From: Siphonodentalium dalli
Lineage: Eukaryota > Mollusca > Scaphopoda > Gadilida > Siphonodentaliidae
DNA: 64,000 nucleotides
Direction: 5' to 3'
Assembly (NCBI GenBank): GCA_032622095.1
Contig: CP136062.1
Coordinates: 133,443,282-133,507,281, forward strand
A program made the translations under genes and the position numbers. Below are positions 25,264 through 36,580 of the stretch, piece after piece. Within the stretch, counting starts at the first letter, position 1. Each line of letters starts with the position of its first letter. The notes beneath the pieces are model-generated. The model saw only the letters and a list, made by a program, of their open reading frames with translations. It did not search any database and had not been told where the DNA came from.

Positions 25264-25524
25264 CTGGACAAAACAAGTGTCCACTTAACTGCGGTGCGGT
25301 TAGCGTTGCCACCACAGCCGAAATGCAACTACACCGCGGCTCCACCGGCTAACTACAGTTGGGCCACGGTGTAATTGCCGCAAGGGTAGTTGCCTTTCGG
25401 CCACCGTGTACTTGCCGTTTGGCCGCAGTGTACTTGCCATTTGGCCGCGGTGCTCAACTGCAGCTACAAACTCTGACACCGCGGGCCGAACGGCAAATAC
25501 ACCGCGGACACTTGTTTTGTCCAG
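25264..25524. mobile_element. GC-rich inverted-repeat element (CTGGACAAAACAAGTGTCC ends)
   Basis: The left end CTGGACAAAACAAGTGTCC is the inverse of the right end GGACACTTGTTTTGTCCAG. The interior is GC-rich and dominated by variants of 'ttgccgtttggccgcagtgt' and 'acaccgcgg'. The base composition contrasts sharply with the AT-rich surroundings. The 90-codon frame across it lacks any recognised motif. Confidence 0.7.
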
Positions 25525-25999
25525 CGGGGTACTTCAGGTTAAACTTTTGGACCGAATTGGCCACAAATTTTAACTTTATGAGGGGGGGGGGGGGTGTCAG
25601 GTTGGTAATTTTCAAACGTTTGAGAGCTTGAAGTACTGGCACCAGTCGTAAAATTCAACCTAAGAGGGATGTACAAAAGGATTTTTGTGAACTTAGTACT
25701 GTGGTATGGTTGTCTTCTTTAAAGGTAAGAGGTTGGAGATTTGTTAGTGGTGTGTAATTAGAAATTTCAAGGTGAAGAGCCCTGCTCATCTGAGAACTTA
25801 CAGCTATGACCATGTTTAGAACTACTTGTCTTAAGTGATTTTGTCAAGTACTGACTCTTGTAGTCTTCAGAGTCCCCGTCTTTTCAGTCTTTACAGTCTG
25901 GTGGGTGACCCACAGTCATTGACTGTCTTGTTTAATGGTGGACCCCATTCAAACAAATTTTGAACCGAACTCTCCATAGGCTATATACACCAAATGCCA

Positions 26000-26715
26000 T
26001 TTCTTGATTGGTCGAACCCATTTTAACAAATATGTAACCCAGTCCCAAGTAACACAAGGACCCGCCATACTAGTTACTACATATAAGCTAAATAGGACTG
26101 ATGGCTGTTGAGGAGGAGCCATTTGAAGAATTACTATGGGGGAAGAGTTATGTCCCTGGTCGCACCTCTATAACTATGACTATTTGACCTGGTGAACCCA
26201 TTTGAACAAATCTGAATCCCAGTCACCCAAGGACTCTCTATACCAAAATGTATGCTAAATATGCCAAATGGTTATTGAGAAGATGTTTTAAAATAACTAA
26301 TGAGGGAAAGAATTATGTCCGTGGCTCTGATCCAGTGATCAAATTCTGAATCAAATCTGAATCCTAGTCACCCATACCAAATATAAGCTGAATAGGCCTG
26401 ATGGTTCTTGATAGGAAGACATTTTAAGAATTACAATGGATGGACAAGTTATGTCCCTGGCTCCGCCCTTATTTGACCAGGTGACCTCATTTTAACACAT
26501 CTGTATCCCTGTCATCCAAGGACCTTCCATACCAATTATAAGCTAAATAGCCCCAATGATTCTTGAGAAGATGTTTTAAGAATTACTATGGATGGAAATA
26601 TGTCCCTAGCTATGCCACTTGTTTGACCATGTGACCTCCATTTGAACAGAACTGAATCCCAGCCACCTAGGGACCATCCACACAAAATATGTCTCAATTC
26701 TTCATCTCAGGTAAG
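26000..26715 (-). repeat. CTCACCTGAGAC-type repeat, minus orientation, decayed head
   Basis: Four or so ~170-bp degenerate units ('aagaattactatggatggaa', 'tgtttgaccatgtgacctcc', 'tctgaatccc') end at 'catctcaggtaagcta', the inverse of the family head. The CCGT run is lost. Confidence 0.6.
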
Positions 26716-28059
26716 CTAAGAAAAATGCCTCCTTCTCTCTCATCCAGTTTCCCATATGTAATTGCCTGAGAAAACAGGTATCTAGTTTTACTGGCCTAAC
26801 TGTCAGATTCATTATTCACACTTGGCCCTGGGAGTTTGTTATATTTATATACAAACAGGCAGAGAATTAGGGTATTAATGGAGCTGTCATGCCAATCAGA
26901 TTTTGTTAACACTGACATTTCATTTATTACTTTATAATCAATGTGAATTATATATGGTGTTAAGCAAACATTCTGTGATTGCAGGCACATTCCTCATATC
27001 TGCTGTTTGCATGTTCTTGATTTTAGACTGATTTAAACCAAATTTGGTTGAGTCACCCTGGTGGATGTTATAATGTTGTTATTTTTGTTTTAAATTGAGC
27101 AAGAAATTAATCTGAATTAAAAAAAAAAAAATTAAGTATTAAATTTAAAAATTTAAGTATTTAAAAATTTAAGTATTAAATTAAAAAATTTAAGTATTAA
27201 ATTTAATTATTTTCTGTCCGTGTCACTTTATTCTCTCCCGTGCTATAATTTCACACATATTGTACAACTGCGTAATTCATATGCCACAACATATCGTATA
27301 CTTACCTTCATAATACCTGCTACCGCTGCTGTTGCATATGTTCCACAGCCAGAGTTCATAAAGTTATGATTCATAAAGTAAAGGCAGAAAAGTTTTGTGT
27401 TCATATGCTTAATATGGCACAGGTTAGCGACTTGCAACTGAGGAAGATCCTATTGGTTGTATCTTTCTTTTGACTTTTCAAAAACTTTACCTCTTTGGTC
27501 TTCTAAAATTTTAAAGTTTTACCTTTTTCCTTAAATTACAAATTCTTAGGTATCTTTGATATTATTACCCTCTTTCGATCTGTACGTTCTTAATTACTTT
27601 TCAAAATATTTCCAGCCGCTCCGTGACTTTGCTCTCCGACTCAAAATTTTATGCCAAGAACACGAGGAACATGTGATTGGGACCCTGACCCTAATATATC
27701 CCCTTTCTTTCATATACTTTGCAGACACTCTCCTCTTGTTCTTGACATCCATTACATTTTTGCTCCGCCAATATTATGTGGGTAAAATGACGAATATGTT
27801 TGAGGCGTTTTTCTTTCTTACTAAAACCTATGTTGACTAACAAATATGCCATTTATGGTCTACCTGCCAGTGCTTCACTTTGACTTGTTTTCTGTCATTC
27901 TGGTGTGCTAGGTTTGGTGTTGCTTACCCTGGAACTCGTGTTACCTGGTCTGACACCCACTTACCTGATTGGTTACACATAAAAACAATTTTTTTTGTTT
28001 TTTTTGTTTTTTCAAATAATTTTTTGTTGTTTTTTTGTTGTTAAATTGAACAAGGTGTT
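26716..28059. other. No recognised gene; A/T low complexity at 27110-27215
   Basis: It includes a simple AT-rich block built on 'aaatttaagtatta' (27110-27215) and T-rich sequence at 27985-28070. A hydrophobic 94-codon frame at 27556-27840 has no family resemblance and no splice or promoter context. Confidence 0.5.
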
Positions 28060-28449
28060 TTTTGTTTTTTTTATAAGAGTTGTGTCCCTGGCTCTGCCCC
28101 TATTTGACCCAGTGACCCCATTTGAACAAATCTGAACCCCAGTCACCCCAAGGACCCCCATACCAAATATAAGCTAAATTGGCCCAATGGTTCTTGAGAA
28201 GAAGTCATTCTAAGAATTACTATGGAGGGAAAGAGTTATGGCCCTGGCTTCGCAACTATTTGACCCAGTGACCTCATTTGAACAAATCTGAATGTGAGTC
28301 ACCTAGGAACATCCACACCAAATATGAACCCATTCGGTCTTATGGTTCCGAAGAAGATGTTTAAAGAATTGTTGACGGACGGACGGATGGACGGACGAGG
28401 AGTGATGACTATAGCTCCACCGGAGAATTCGTCTCAGGTGAGCTAAAAA
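28060..28449 (-). repeat. CTCACCTGAGAC-type repeat, minus orientation, intact head
   Basis: Units 'gagttgtgtccctggctctg' and 'cccagtgaccccatttgaac' lead to GACGGACGGACGGATGGACG and then 'gtctcaggtgagctaa', the inverse of the head seen at 22928. It is non-coding. Confidence 0.75.
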
Positions 28450-29054
28450 GGGACTCAAGATTGGAATGATCTTTTCCTTATCTCTAGTGAACTGATAGTA
28501 CATTAGGCCTAAGTTATGATTCAAGCCACAAACTCATTTTCATTATAATTACCATGTTGTTTTATATCGTTCATAAAGTAAATGAGTGTATTTTACATTC
28601 ATAAATAGCTCAGTCATTAATTTGGTGTATAAGTTCTGTTGAGTATAATAGGAGATGGTCCCATAAATGGCGGATTTAGTGTACAGTCCATCTTTAAGTA
28701 CTTTGATATCCTAGATGACTCTTGTATATAAGACAGCAATCGTTTATTTTTAATTATTTGCATTCCTGAATATTCCATATATGAATTTTTTCTCTTTGAA
28801 CCATTTGGATTTGCCAAACACAGAAAATGATCAAATAATTGTACTTTTTCTTCACAGCATAACTTAATGATCCACGGCCCGATTTTACACCATTGAACTA
28901 CAATAGGTACGTTTTCTATACCAGAAAATAATAGGAGGTTCTACTGGTAAGATATTGACTTTCAAAAGGGGAAATTTTTTACAAATTTTGCGAGGCTAAC
29001 AAAAATTTCTATGTTTGTCTGATAAAGAGAGTCCATGCGTTCAATGATTGTTTG
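28450..29054. other. No recognised feature
   Basis: AT-rich sequence with no coding or repeat signal that I can name. Confidence 0.45.
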
Positions 29055-29586
29055 CAGGGTCCGCGCTGGACGCAAATTTACTTTTGCCAAATAATTTGCA
29101 AAATGAAAATATTTTTTGTCAAATTCTTTTAGAGGGTCCTCCCCTTAAACCATCTTTAGTTAATAATTGTACTCACATCTCTATATATTGTGGTTTATCA
29201 TACTACAATAGACCAATCACTGAACGATTAAATGGTAGAATGGTTGCTTCATCAGAAGGGCACATCACAAGGGATTACCTATGCACCACCACCACACTAA
29301 ATATGGTAATCCCACTCTCTACCCATCGATATTAATGTTATCAGATTAACTGCATCTTAATAGAGGCGTTAATTTTTCCTAAACCATATAAACCACCACT
29401 ATATGTAATATAATTATATTGTAAGAGTTTCCTGAAATGAATGGTATTGATTGATCAATATTTTTCAACTTTATTGAGGAATTAAAAAGCGACTTGCCAA
29501 AACTTTTGCCAAATAACAATATTTTTTGTAAAATGTTCATTATTTTTTCCATTGGCAAATTTTAGCAAGTGGCAGCGCGAACCCTG
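29055..29586. mobile_element. Non-autonomous hAT-like element (CAGGGTCCGCGCTGG ends)
   Basis: The left end is CAGGGTCCGCGCTGG and the right end CAGCGCGAACCCTG. The subterminal text 'cttttgccaaataatttgc' mirrors 'ccattggcaaattttagc'. The flanking octamers attgtttg and atcatttg match at 6 of 8 positions, compatible with an aged 8-bp duplication. It belongs with 52415-54117, whose ends read CAGTGTTCGCGCTGG. Confidence 0.65.
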
Positions 29587-29849
29587 ATCATTTGTAATCA
29601 TTTACTATGTAAAACTCGTGGATGTTTTTTGTGAATTTTCATGATGCGTGTGCCATAAAAATGATGGTGCTTTTCTTTTTGCCTGGTTCATAGCTGAAAA
29701 TTACCTCAGTAAAGTTTGACTACTTCGAATAGGACCATCCATCTTTAATTACTTCCAACACTTTGTAAGGATGTAAGGATGTAAGTTGGTGTGGATTTTG
29801 AAATAAATCTGAGAATGCTCTCGTCAGAAAGTTGACCTACATAAGAGAC

Positions 29850-30447
29850 ACACACACACATATGAAGATTTCATGCCACTACATAAGAGGCACACACACA
29901 TTATGAAGATTTCATGCCACTACATAAGAGAGACACACACACACATTATGAAGATTTCATGCCACTACATAAGGGACACACACACATTATGAAGATTTCA
30001 TGCCTCTACATAAGACACACACACACATGAAGATTTCATGCCACTACTTAAGAGGCACACACATGAAAATTTTGTGCCACTACATAAGAGACACACACAC
30101 ACACATTATGAAGATTTCATGCCACTACATAAGAGGCACACACACATTATGAAGATTTCATGCCACTACCTATGAGGCACACACATTATGAAGATTTCAT
30201 GCCACTACATAATAGACACACATATTATGAAGATTTCATGCCACTACATAAGAGACACACACATTATGAAGATTTCATGCCACTACATAAAATGCACACA
30301 CACACATTATGAAGATTTCATGCCACTACATAAGAGACACACACATTATGAAGATTTTATGCCGCTACATAAGAGACACACACACATTATGAAGATTTCA
30401 TGCCACTACATAAGAGGCACACACACATTATGAAGATTTCATGCCAT
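29850..30447. repeat. ~40-bp CA-rich minisatellite, about 15 units
   Basis: The unit is 'attatgaagatttcatgcca' then 'ctacataagaggcacacaca', with variable CA length. The last unit (30428-30447) overlaps the 3' end of the zinc-finger coding sequence on the minus strand and supplies its stop codon. The short frame with MKISCHYI repeats on the plus strand is an artefact of the array. Confidence 0.95.
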
Positions 30448-32809
30448 GCACTTGCTGGATATGTTTATTCATATTTCCCCTTTGACTGAACATCCTGCAG
30501 CAGATGTTGCACTTAACCGTATTCCCAGCATGAATATCCCTGGCATGCGTCCATAGCGTAGATCTACGTGTGAATGTTTTTAAGCATATATCGCACTTAA
30601 AGTCCCTACTTCCACTGTGCACAACAGAATGAGCCTTGAGCTTCACGTTATCTTTGAAGGTTTTTAAGCATATCAGACATTTCTTCAGTTTTGGCTTTCC
30701 TTTATTATGACGTACCATATGAAGCCTCATAGTTCCTTCATAAACAAATCCCTGTTTGCAAATATTGCATTTAAATTTCTCCTCACCGAAATGAACTAAT
30801 GAATGTTTCTTCAGTGATTTATCTAAGCCAAAACTCTTCATGCAAATCAAACATTGATATGGTTTCTCATCTAAGTTGTGTGTCAAATTGTGCGCTTTCA
30901 AGTCGACAAATCTTTCATCGCATCGTATGCACTTGTAGGTCCTTATTTGGGTATGGGACTTCATGTGTCTATTTAGTTCAGCTTGCGACACGTATGCTTT
31001 CTCACATTTCTCGCAGCTATAAGGCCTATAATTGGAGTGTTTCATCAAGTGGCGCTTTAATGTCAACTTTGCACTGAATTTTCCATCACATATTGTGCAA
31101 TGATGATAGTTTCCTCCTGTATGAATTTTCCTGTGGCGATTTAAGTTGCTTATATTTTGAAAAGTTTGTTGACATATATCGCATTCGAATGCCCGCTCAC
31201 CTGAATGGGTCACGGCGTGCGATTTCAGTCCAATCTTGCTGGAGAACCGTTTATGGCATACTAGACACTGGAATGGCTGAATTGAATCATGTACGTCCAT
31301 ATGCTGACTCAAATGTGACTTTGTCTTGTACCCTTTTCCACAAATTGTACATTTGTATGGCCTTAAGTTAAGATGCAACATTGTGTGGCTTCGCAGATCA
31401 GACTCTCTAACAAATCCTCTCCCACACTCAGAACATTTGTGAAAAAGTTTGCCTGTATGCCGCGCCTCGTGACTCTGAAGACTCTGCTTTGATGTCAAGG
31501 CCTTATCGCAGTAGGAACATTGGAAACGCTTGATTCCCTTGTGGCTCAAAATGTGTACAGTCAAGTGGCTATTTTGAATGAAAGCTTTGTTGCATATTTT
31601 ACAGCTATAGGGTCGATCTTTTGAATGTGAATCCTTATGTTCCAGAAATTTAGCTCTAACATAGAAATTCATGTCACACTGATCGCAGTTGTACAATAAT
31701 TTATCTCCATTTGACAGCAACTCTTTGTCATTAATAATTGGATTCGGCCATTCTTGATACGAAGTTTCCTTAAGGTTATCTACATTTTTATTTCCAGTAC
31801 TAGGAAGACCACTATGTTTAGCCGATATACGTCCTTTTTCTGAAGAGGACTTATTGTGACGCCGATTCTTATTTCTATTTAATAGTTGCACATTAACTTG
31901 TATTGAATCCTCTGTCAAAGCTTTTAACTTCATCTTTGCTTCTGCATTTTTATTCAAACCAGACAAATGAGAATGTTCCTGTATTCTCTTGGTCAAATAT
32001 GATGGAAGATCAGTAGAAACATTTTCAGGTTGGCAGGTTGGTTGTGCTGATACTTTATTTTTCTTTCTTAAGCCATATGATTCTTTCCTGTCTCTTGAAC
32101 CTAGCTCTGATTTTAGAATCAACAGACTCTCATTGGAAGTGGACTGCAGCGTACTGTCTTCAGCTATTTGAACAGTTCTCTGTGATGTATTGGCTTTATC
32201 TTTCCCTCTTTTCTCAGATCCTAAGTTTACATCACATGACTCTCTTTCATGCACCTCTGATTTCTCCCCTCTGTTATTCAATTCTGTTGTGGCAACATGC
32301 TCAACCGTCCACTTTCCAGGTTTTTCATTTTGATTATCTGCTGTGTTATGTTCTGATCGTTGTCGCATATGTTTTTTATCATTTCGTCCAGCTTCATATA
32401 TATCTGGTCTGCACTTATCATTTTCTTCTCTCTTTTCATAACCAGCAGATTCTTTTTCATCTTCCTGTAAATTTCCTACAGAATATTTTCTGTTAGACTT
32501 AGCTGTTTTAACTTCATCATGCCTGTTTTCAATTTTGCTTTCATTTGCCTGACCTTTTGTGGAGTACGCTGATTCAGTGCTTTTGTGTCCTGTTTGATCA
32601 TCATCACTATCATGGATGTATGTAGCTTCATCTTCGCCGAACATTTCTTCATCAAAACAATCATGGACATATTTTCCACCTGCCATATCACTCTTTGGCA
32701 CATCATAAGCATAAAGCTCCAACCCAGAGGCCGTCCTTGTTGTCAAATATGGCCACATGTTGATGTCTCTCAATAAAATGCCCTGGTGTATGCTGTCTGT
32801 TTGTTTCAT
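30428..32809 (-). CDS. C2H2 zinc-finger protein, 15 fingers, 793 residues
   Basis: This is a single open frame encoding a probable nuclear DNA-binding protein; the target and role are unknown. Residues ~1-370 are low-complexity and charged, with an acidic patch near residues 49-72 (DEEMFGEDEATYIHDSDDD) and no recognised KRAB, BTB, SET or ZAD domain. From ~371 there are 15 C2H2 fingers, e.g. YSCKICNKAFIQNSHLTVHI, most with the usual C-x2-C-x12-H-x3-H spacing; the linkers are variable and only occasionally like TGEKP. Finger 10 (~624-643, CIRCDERFVDLKAHNLTH) lacks three residues of the finger loop. The start at 32809 is preceded by an in-frame TAA, and a CTGTTGCAG acceptor-like site on the minus strand ends at 32852, suggesting an upstream 5'-UTR exon. 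The stop is inside a minisatellite. Orthology was not assigned. Confidence 0.9.
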   Translation of the reverse strand: MKQTDSIHQGILLRDINMWPYLTTRTASGLELYAYDVPKSDMAGGKYVHDCFDEEMFGEDEATYIHDSDDDQTGHKSTESAYSTKGQANESKIENRHDEVKTAKSNRKYSVGNLQEDEKESAGYEKREENDKCRPDIYEAGRNDKKHMRQRSEHNTADNQNEKPGKWTVEHVATTELNNRGEKSEVHERESCDVNLGSEKRGKDKANTSQRTVQIAEDSTLQSTSNESLLILKSELGSRDRKESYGLRKKNKVSAQPTCQPENVSTDLPSYLTKRIQEHSHLSGLNKNAEAKMKLKALTEDSIQVNVQLLNRNKNRRHNKSSSEKGRISAKHSGLPSTGNKNVDNLKETSYQEWPNPIINDKELLSNGDKLLYNCDQCDMNFYVRAKFLEHKDSHSKDRPYSCKICNKAFIQNSHLTVHILSHKGIKRFQCSYCDKALTSKQSLQSHEARHTGKLFHKCSECGRGFVRESDLRSHTMLHLNLRPYKCTICGKGYKTKSHLSQHMDVHDSIQPFQCLVCHKRFSSKIGLKSHAVTHSGERAFECDICQQTFQNISNLNRHRKIHTGGNYHHCTICDGKFSAKLTLKRHLMKHSNYRPYSCEKCEKAYVSQAELNRHMKSHTQIRTYKCIRCDERFVDLKAHNLTHNLDEKPYQCLICMKSFGLDKSLKKHSLVHFGEEKFKCNICKQGFVYEGTMRLHMVRHNKGKPKLKKCLICLKTFKDNVKLKAHSVVHSGSRDFKCDICLKTFTRRSTLWTHARDIHAGNTVKCNICCRMFSQRGNMNKHIQQVHGMKSS

Positions 32810-32925
32810 CTCATTTCTATCATTTCTATGGCACCAAGCAGGTTACATCATCTGCAACAGAAACATGACAGTGTCAATAATGTTCAAGCTCAACATGTCA
32901 TTTCTTTAAAATTGGAACCATTCCC

Positions 32926-33400
32926 TTAAGGATAGTGTACGTATCTCTTCCTAATTAGCATGTTTTATATCATTTCCGGGGTGTAAAATAATATACTAAC
33001 GGGACAGATAAAAAGGTTATTTTTAGAACAGAAACATGAAATCTCACGGAAACCATTGGAGCCGTTTTCGGAGAAGTAAAGTGAACCCTAACTATACCAA
33101 AATCTACTGAACGGCTCCGAACATTTCCACGAGATCGCCGAAATAATGTAACACTTGTAACGCTTTGTAACATTTCGCTACACTGAGACGGTAGAAATAA
33201 AATAGGCTGCGGTTTTCTACTGGGACTTTTAATCATTTGTAACATTTGTAACACAAGTAAGTTTGTAACACCCATCTACGAGCTTTGTAACATGTTGCTA
33301 CACTGAGACGGTAGGAATAAAATAAGCTGCGGTTTTCTACTGGGACTTTAAATCATTTGTAACACTTGTAACACTTGTATAGCACTGTTACAAAATGCCT
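32926..33400 (-). promoter_or_regulatory. Upstream region of the zinc-finger gene with a 120-bp duplication
   Basis: Two ~110-bp units in direct repeat start at 33161 and 33281 ('ctttgtaacat', 'gctacactgagacggtag', 'gctgcggttttctactggg'). The motif TGTAACA or its close variants occurs about eight times. It lies 350-600 bp upstream of the zinc-finger start, so it may be promoter or 5'-UTR, but nothing proves regulation. The left part (32926-32995) resembles the end of TTAA family h. Confidence 0.4.
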
Positions 33401-33744
33401 AGTGGAGGAAAAATGTACCGGATTCATGCAATATATGTCTGGGAACCTCATTCCTCAAATGAGAGACACACTATAATCAGGCTTGATTGTGATAGATGGC
33501 AAGGTATTTTTCTTGAAGATGTATTCAGTGCTTGGGGCCCAATATTTATGAAACCTATTATATTTCTTATTAAGATTTGGAACAAGATGTGTCACCCGAT
33601 AGACATTACCTTGTCTGATATTGATTCTTATATCCAATAACCTCATATAGTTTTAATGTTCAGAAGGACAACAATAATTATTATGTTAACTTTGCAACAT
33701 TATTTCTGTTTTAACCCTTTCTTTACTAAATATTCATCAGAGAG

Positions 33745-33856
33745 TACAGTAATGCCCTAAATAATCGACTCCTTAACCACAGCAGAATTATGGGTAATTT
33801 TTCAGGATTTAGTCGGAAATAGGGCTTGTTGCCATTCATCGGAAAGCTCTCACTCA
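33745..33856. mobile_element. Half of a Tc1/mariner-like hairpin MITE
   Basis: It starts TACAGTAATGCCCTAAATAA and follows one arm of the element at 20043-20270 to 'catcggaaagctctcact', then stops; the second arm is missing. Confidence 0.75.
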
Positions 33857-33860
33857 GTTT

Positions 33861-34920
33861 TAAATTTGTGCACTGCACATTAAATTCATGCAACTATCTG
33901 CGCGAATTCAAAACTGACAAAATTATTTTTTTGTAAAATTAAGTCTTATATTTGATGACAGTTTCAGTTCTTTGTCATTTCTGAACACATGTGTATATTA
34001 AACACGATCACGGCAGATTTACATCCTGTAGACCATAACTGTATCATCATTTTATTGCGTTGATGGGTGTTATAAGCTCTAACTAATTATTATATTGAAA
34101 TAGTTGTGAACTTGAACTGCATGATGGACATCAATGAAATGAACTCGAAAACAGAAAACCACATCTGTGAAGGCAACTGACTTCAGAAAAATCAACACGG
34201 ATTCTGATGACATAACTATCTCAAACTGTTTGGTCACGGTCAATCCAGGGTGGTGGATATGAGGACGTACATTCATGCACATGTAACTCTAGAAGATGTT
34301 TATTTCATACATTTCAATATCATCGACGTTATGATAATTTATATGTAGCTTGTCATTTATAATGGTTTTGAATGTTGTATATTGGTTGATCTAATGTAAA
34401 TATAGGCCTACATGAATAGGCCTAATTGTCTATTCAGTGCCCAACCTTTCGTAATGTGTGTAACTCATCAACATAAGCATCGATCTTGTTTTCCCTGTGG
34501 TTAATTAGTTTAAACTCAGGAGTCGTACTATTTTTTGGTCAGTTTTAAATTCGCACACCGATTGGTGCACCAAAAATAGTACTGCACGATTTTAAATACG
34601 GGTAAGGTAGATAATATTATTATTATTTGAACATTTCCCATCAATGAATATGAATTATCCTTCTGCACTTGCCTGCCTGCCATCTTATTTATATTTGCTG
34701 AACATCCCTCAATATGAACAATACATGTGTTATTGTTTTTGGGGTTGAAGTAAGGATCAAAGCCAATAAATATTATATTAAACAAATATCCATACTTCTT
34801 ATTGGGAGGGGAGAAGACTTGTAGTTGCTAAATTTAACTTTAGTGCAATTAAATTCACTTATGCACAAAATTGAATTTTAATTAAGTGCAATAGGTTACA
34901 GCTGAGAATAATTCTGCTCA
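33861..34920. other. No recognised gene
   Basis: AT-rich sequence. Stretches near 34850-34920 repeat 'gtgcaattaaattcactt'-type text similar to 42490-42730. No coding evidence. Confidence 0.45.
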
Positions 34921-36431
34921 AAGATGCATAATCAGAATAAACGCTCCAATATTACCGGTAGTATATCTTTGGCTTCAGGGGTAAAAATTATTTGATTCGA
35001 ATCGAGGAACCCACCCATCAAAGCTCAGAGTGATCAGATATTGATTTTTGAAATTTGTTATTTCTCGAGATATGTACTTATTTGTGGCCTGGAAAAAATT
35101 GTCAAGGCAACGGTCTCAGACAAAATTGCAAATGAAGATGGAACTCTAAACTCAAGTGGTAATACAGCCAAATTTTGTGAAAATCAATTGATAATACAGC
35201 CATATTTCATTGAACAACATGTTGATAAATAACACGTTTTGGGAAATTTTATACCATAGTTGGTATATTTAATTAATCGATTCTGATGGCTAAAGCGTAT
35301 TTCGAAGAAATGTTGTTGTTGTTGTAACTTGATGATATGGCAGGCTTTCCGCCAGGTTTTGGGGAATGGGTCCTGTATCCGCCGAGGGGGAAATGCAGTC
35401 AATGTTTTCCATATGTCATGGAAACACTAGTGGAGCTACTTTTGTTGTTTCGGCCAATAGAAGAATCAGAGAGTAGATTTGCTAATCGTTTTGCATCCAT
35501 TTTTACCCAAGTTACTATGCTATCAACTGCAATAACTTTAAAACCTAGAAAATTTATTAGATAAAATTAATTGTCAGGTTAATGTCACCGGTGATGAAGG
35601 CATTGCGTTGTTCCCAGTATACGGAATTCGCGTCCGTTGAAGTTAAATGACTCACTATTCAAGACTCGGCAGATAGTTCGGATGCATAACGTGCCGGAAT
35701 ATAATACTCCGCAGATAGACAATTAGCAGGTTGGAAGCAATGAAAGAATAGAATAAAGGCGCAATGTTTTAGTTCTAAATTATCAAGCTAAATTATAATA
35801 AACATAGATAAGATGCTTTGAACAAAATGGAGTGATATATATATTTTACGACATGAAGATAGAATCAGCGGGTATGATTAAATTATCGTTGGTCATTTTT
35901 CGTAACCTAACCGCAGCAACATAACCAGCGGACTCCAAAACATGTGTTCTAGCGATGTCGGGTTTCCATGATCACTTCCTCAGTTCATCTAACTGTCTGC
36001 AGGTTGGAATAGCAATATGCAATGTGCAGAGCCATGTGTGGTCGTTCAGAATCCGGAGCATTTCAGTAAAAACTAAATAAAGTGTACTCTATATACTAAA
36101 TGGAACACATCGACCCTACACGTTGAATGTTAGCTCCGGCCTACAGACATACTGACATCCAACTTTTAGTGTTACATGTAGATCGATCGGTCCGAGTGTG
36201 TATTCTCGCTAGAATTTCAAATAAAGTTGACAACTACCGGTATTTAAATTTCTTAGCACTGTCCCAACAAAATTGAGAAGTAAACATCTTTATACATATG
36301 GAATATGTCCTGTGGTATGACACAAGGGGAAAAATTGACTGTGGGGATGGGACCCTTAAACTTTAAAGGGACCCCCTGCCCTACTAGTGGAAAGCCTGGA
36401 TATGGGGACCATCTGATCGGATTGAGTACCT
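34921..36431 (+). mobile_element. TTAA MITE family d, copy B, split by an insertion
   Basis: The left part (34921-35340) follows copy A from AAGATGCATAATCAG to 'cttgatgatatgg'. Copy A text resumes at 36399 ('gatatggggaccatctgatc') and ends 'ggattgagtacct' then TTAA (36432-36435). The 1,058-bp interruption is a separate element (35341-36398). Confidence 0.75.
35341..36398. mobile_element. Inserted element with CAGGCTTTCC termini and GATATGG duplication
   Basis: The left end CAGGCTTTCC and right end GGAAAGCCTG are exact inverses. The flanks GATATGG (35334-35340 and 36399-36405) are duplicated relative to the single GATATGG in copy A at about 14214-14220. It is non-coding, with no transposase. 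A 7-bp (possibly 8-bp, since neighbouring bases are G) duplication with CAG...CTG ends suggests an hAT-like element, but the class is not certain. Confidence 0.72.
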
Positions 36432-36580
36432 TTAAGTGGAATTGAATTATGCCCATGCACATTTATGTATTTAAGTTCAGTTATATTAAAGGTACACAAT
36501 CCGATTTGATGGTCCCTGTATCATCAGATTCCATCAACAACATTTTTTCACAAGATGCTTTAGTTATCAGAATCGATTAA

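Larger units (their letters stand above)
22621..25932. mobile_element. 3.3-kb block bounded by ~115-bp inverted repeats
   Basis: The left arm (22621-22735: 'aacaagacagtcaatgactg', 'ccagactgtaaagactggga', 'aaaacaagtagtcctaaaga') is inverted at 25811-25932 ('tagaactacttgtcttaag', 'cagtctttacagtctggtgg', 'cagtcattgactgtcttgtt'). Between them lie a hairpin-headed repeat (22928), a poly-C tract, a palindromic repeat (23818), fragments and a GC-rich inverted-repeat element (25264). It may be one large foldback element loaded with later insertions. No transposase frame is seen. Confidence 0.55.

Noticed and set aside
25359-25631. 90-codon frame across GC-rich sequence
   Set aside because: It lies inside an inverted-repeat element and ends in poly-G; no motif.
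27556-27840. Hydrophobic 94-codon frame that could be a small membrane protein
   Set aside because: AT-rich sequence favours hydrophobic codons by chance; no recognised family, no exon boundaries.
29850-30447. Resemblance to a CRISPR array (regularly spaced repeats)
   Set aside because: No unique spacers: the whole ~40-bp unit is repeated, and the DNA is clearly eukaryotic.
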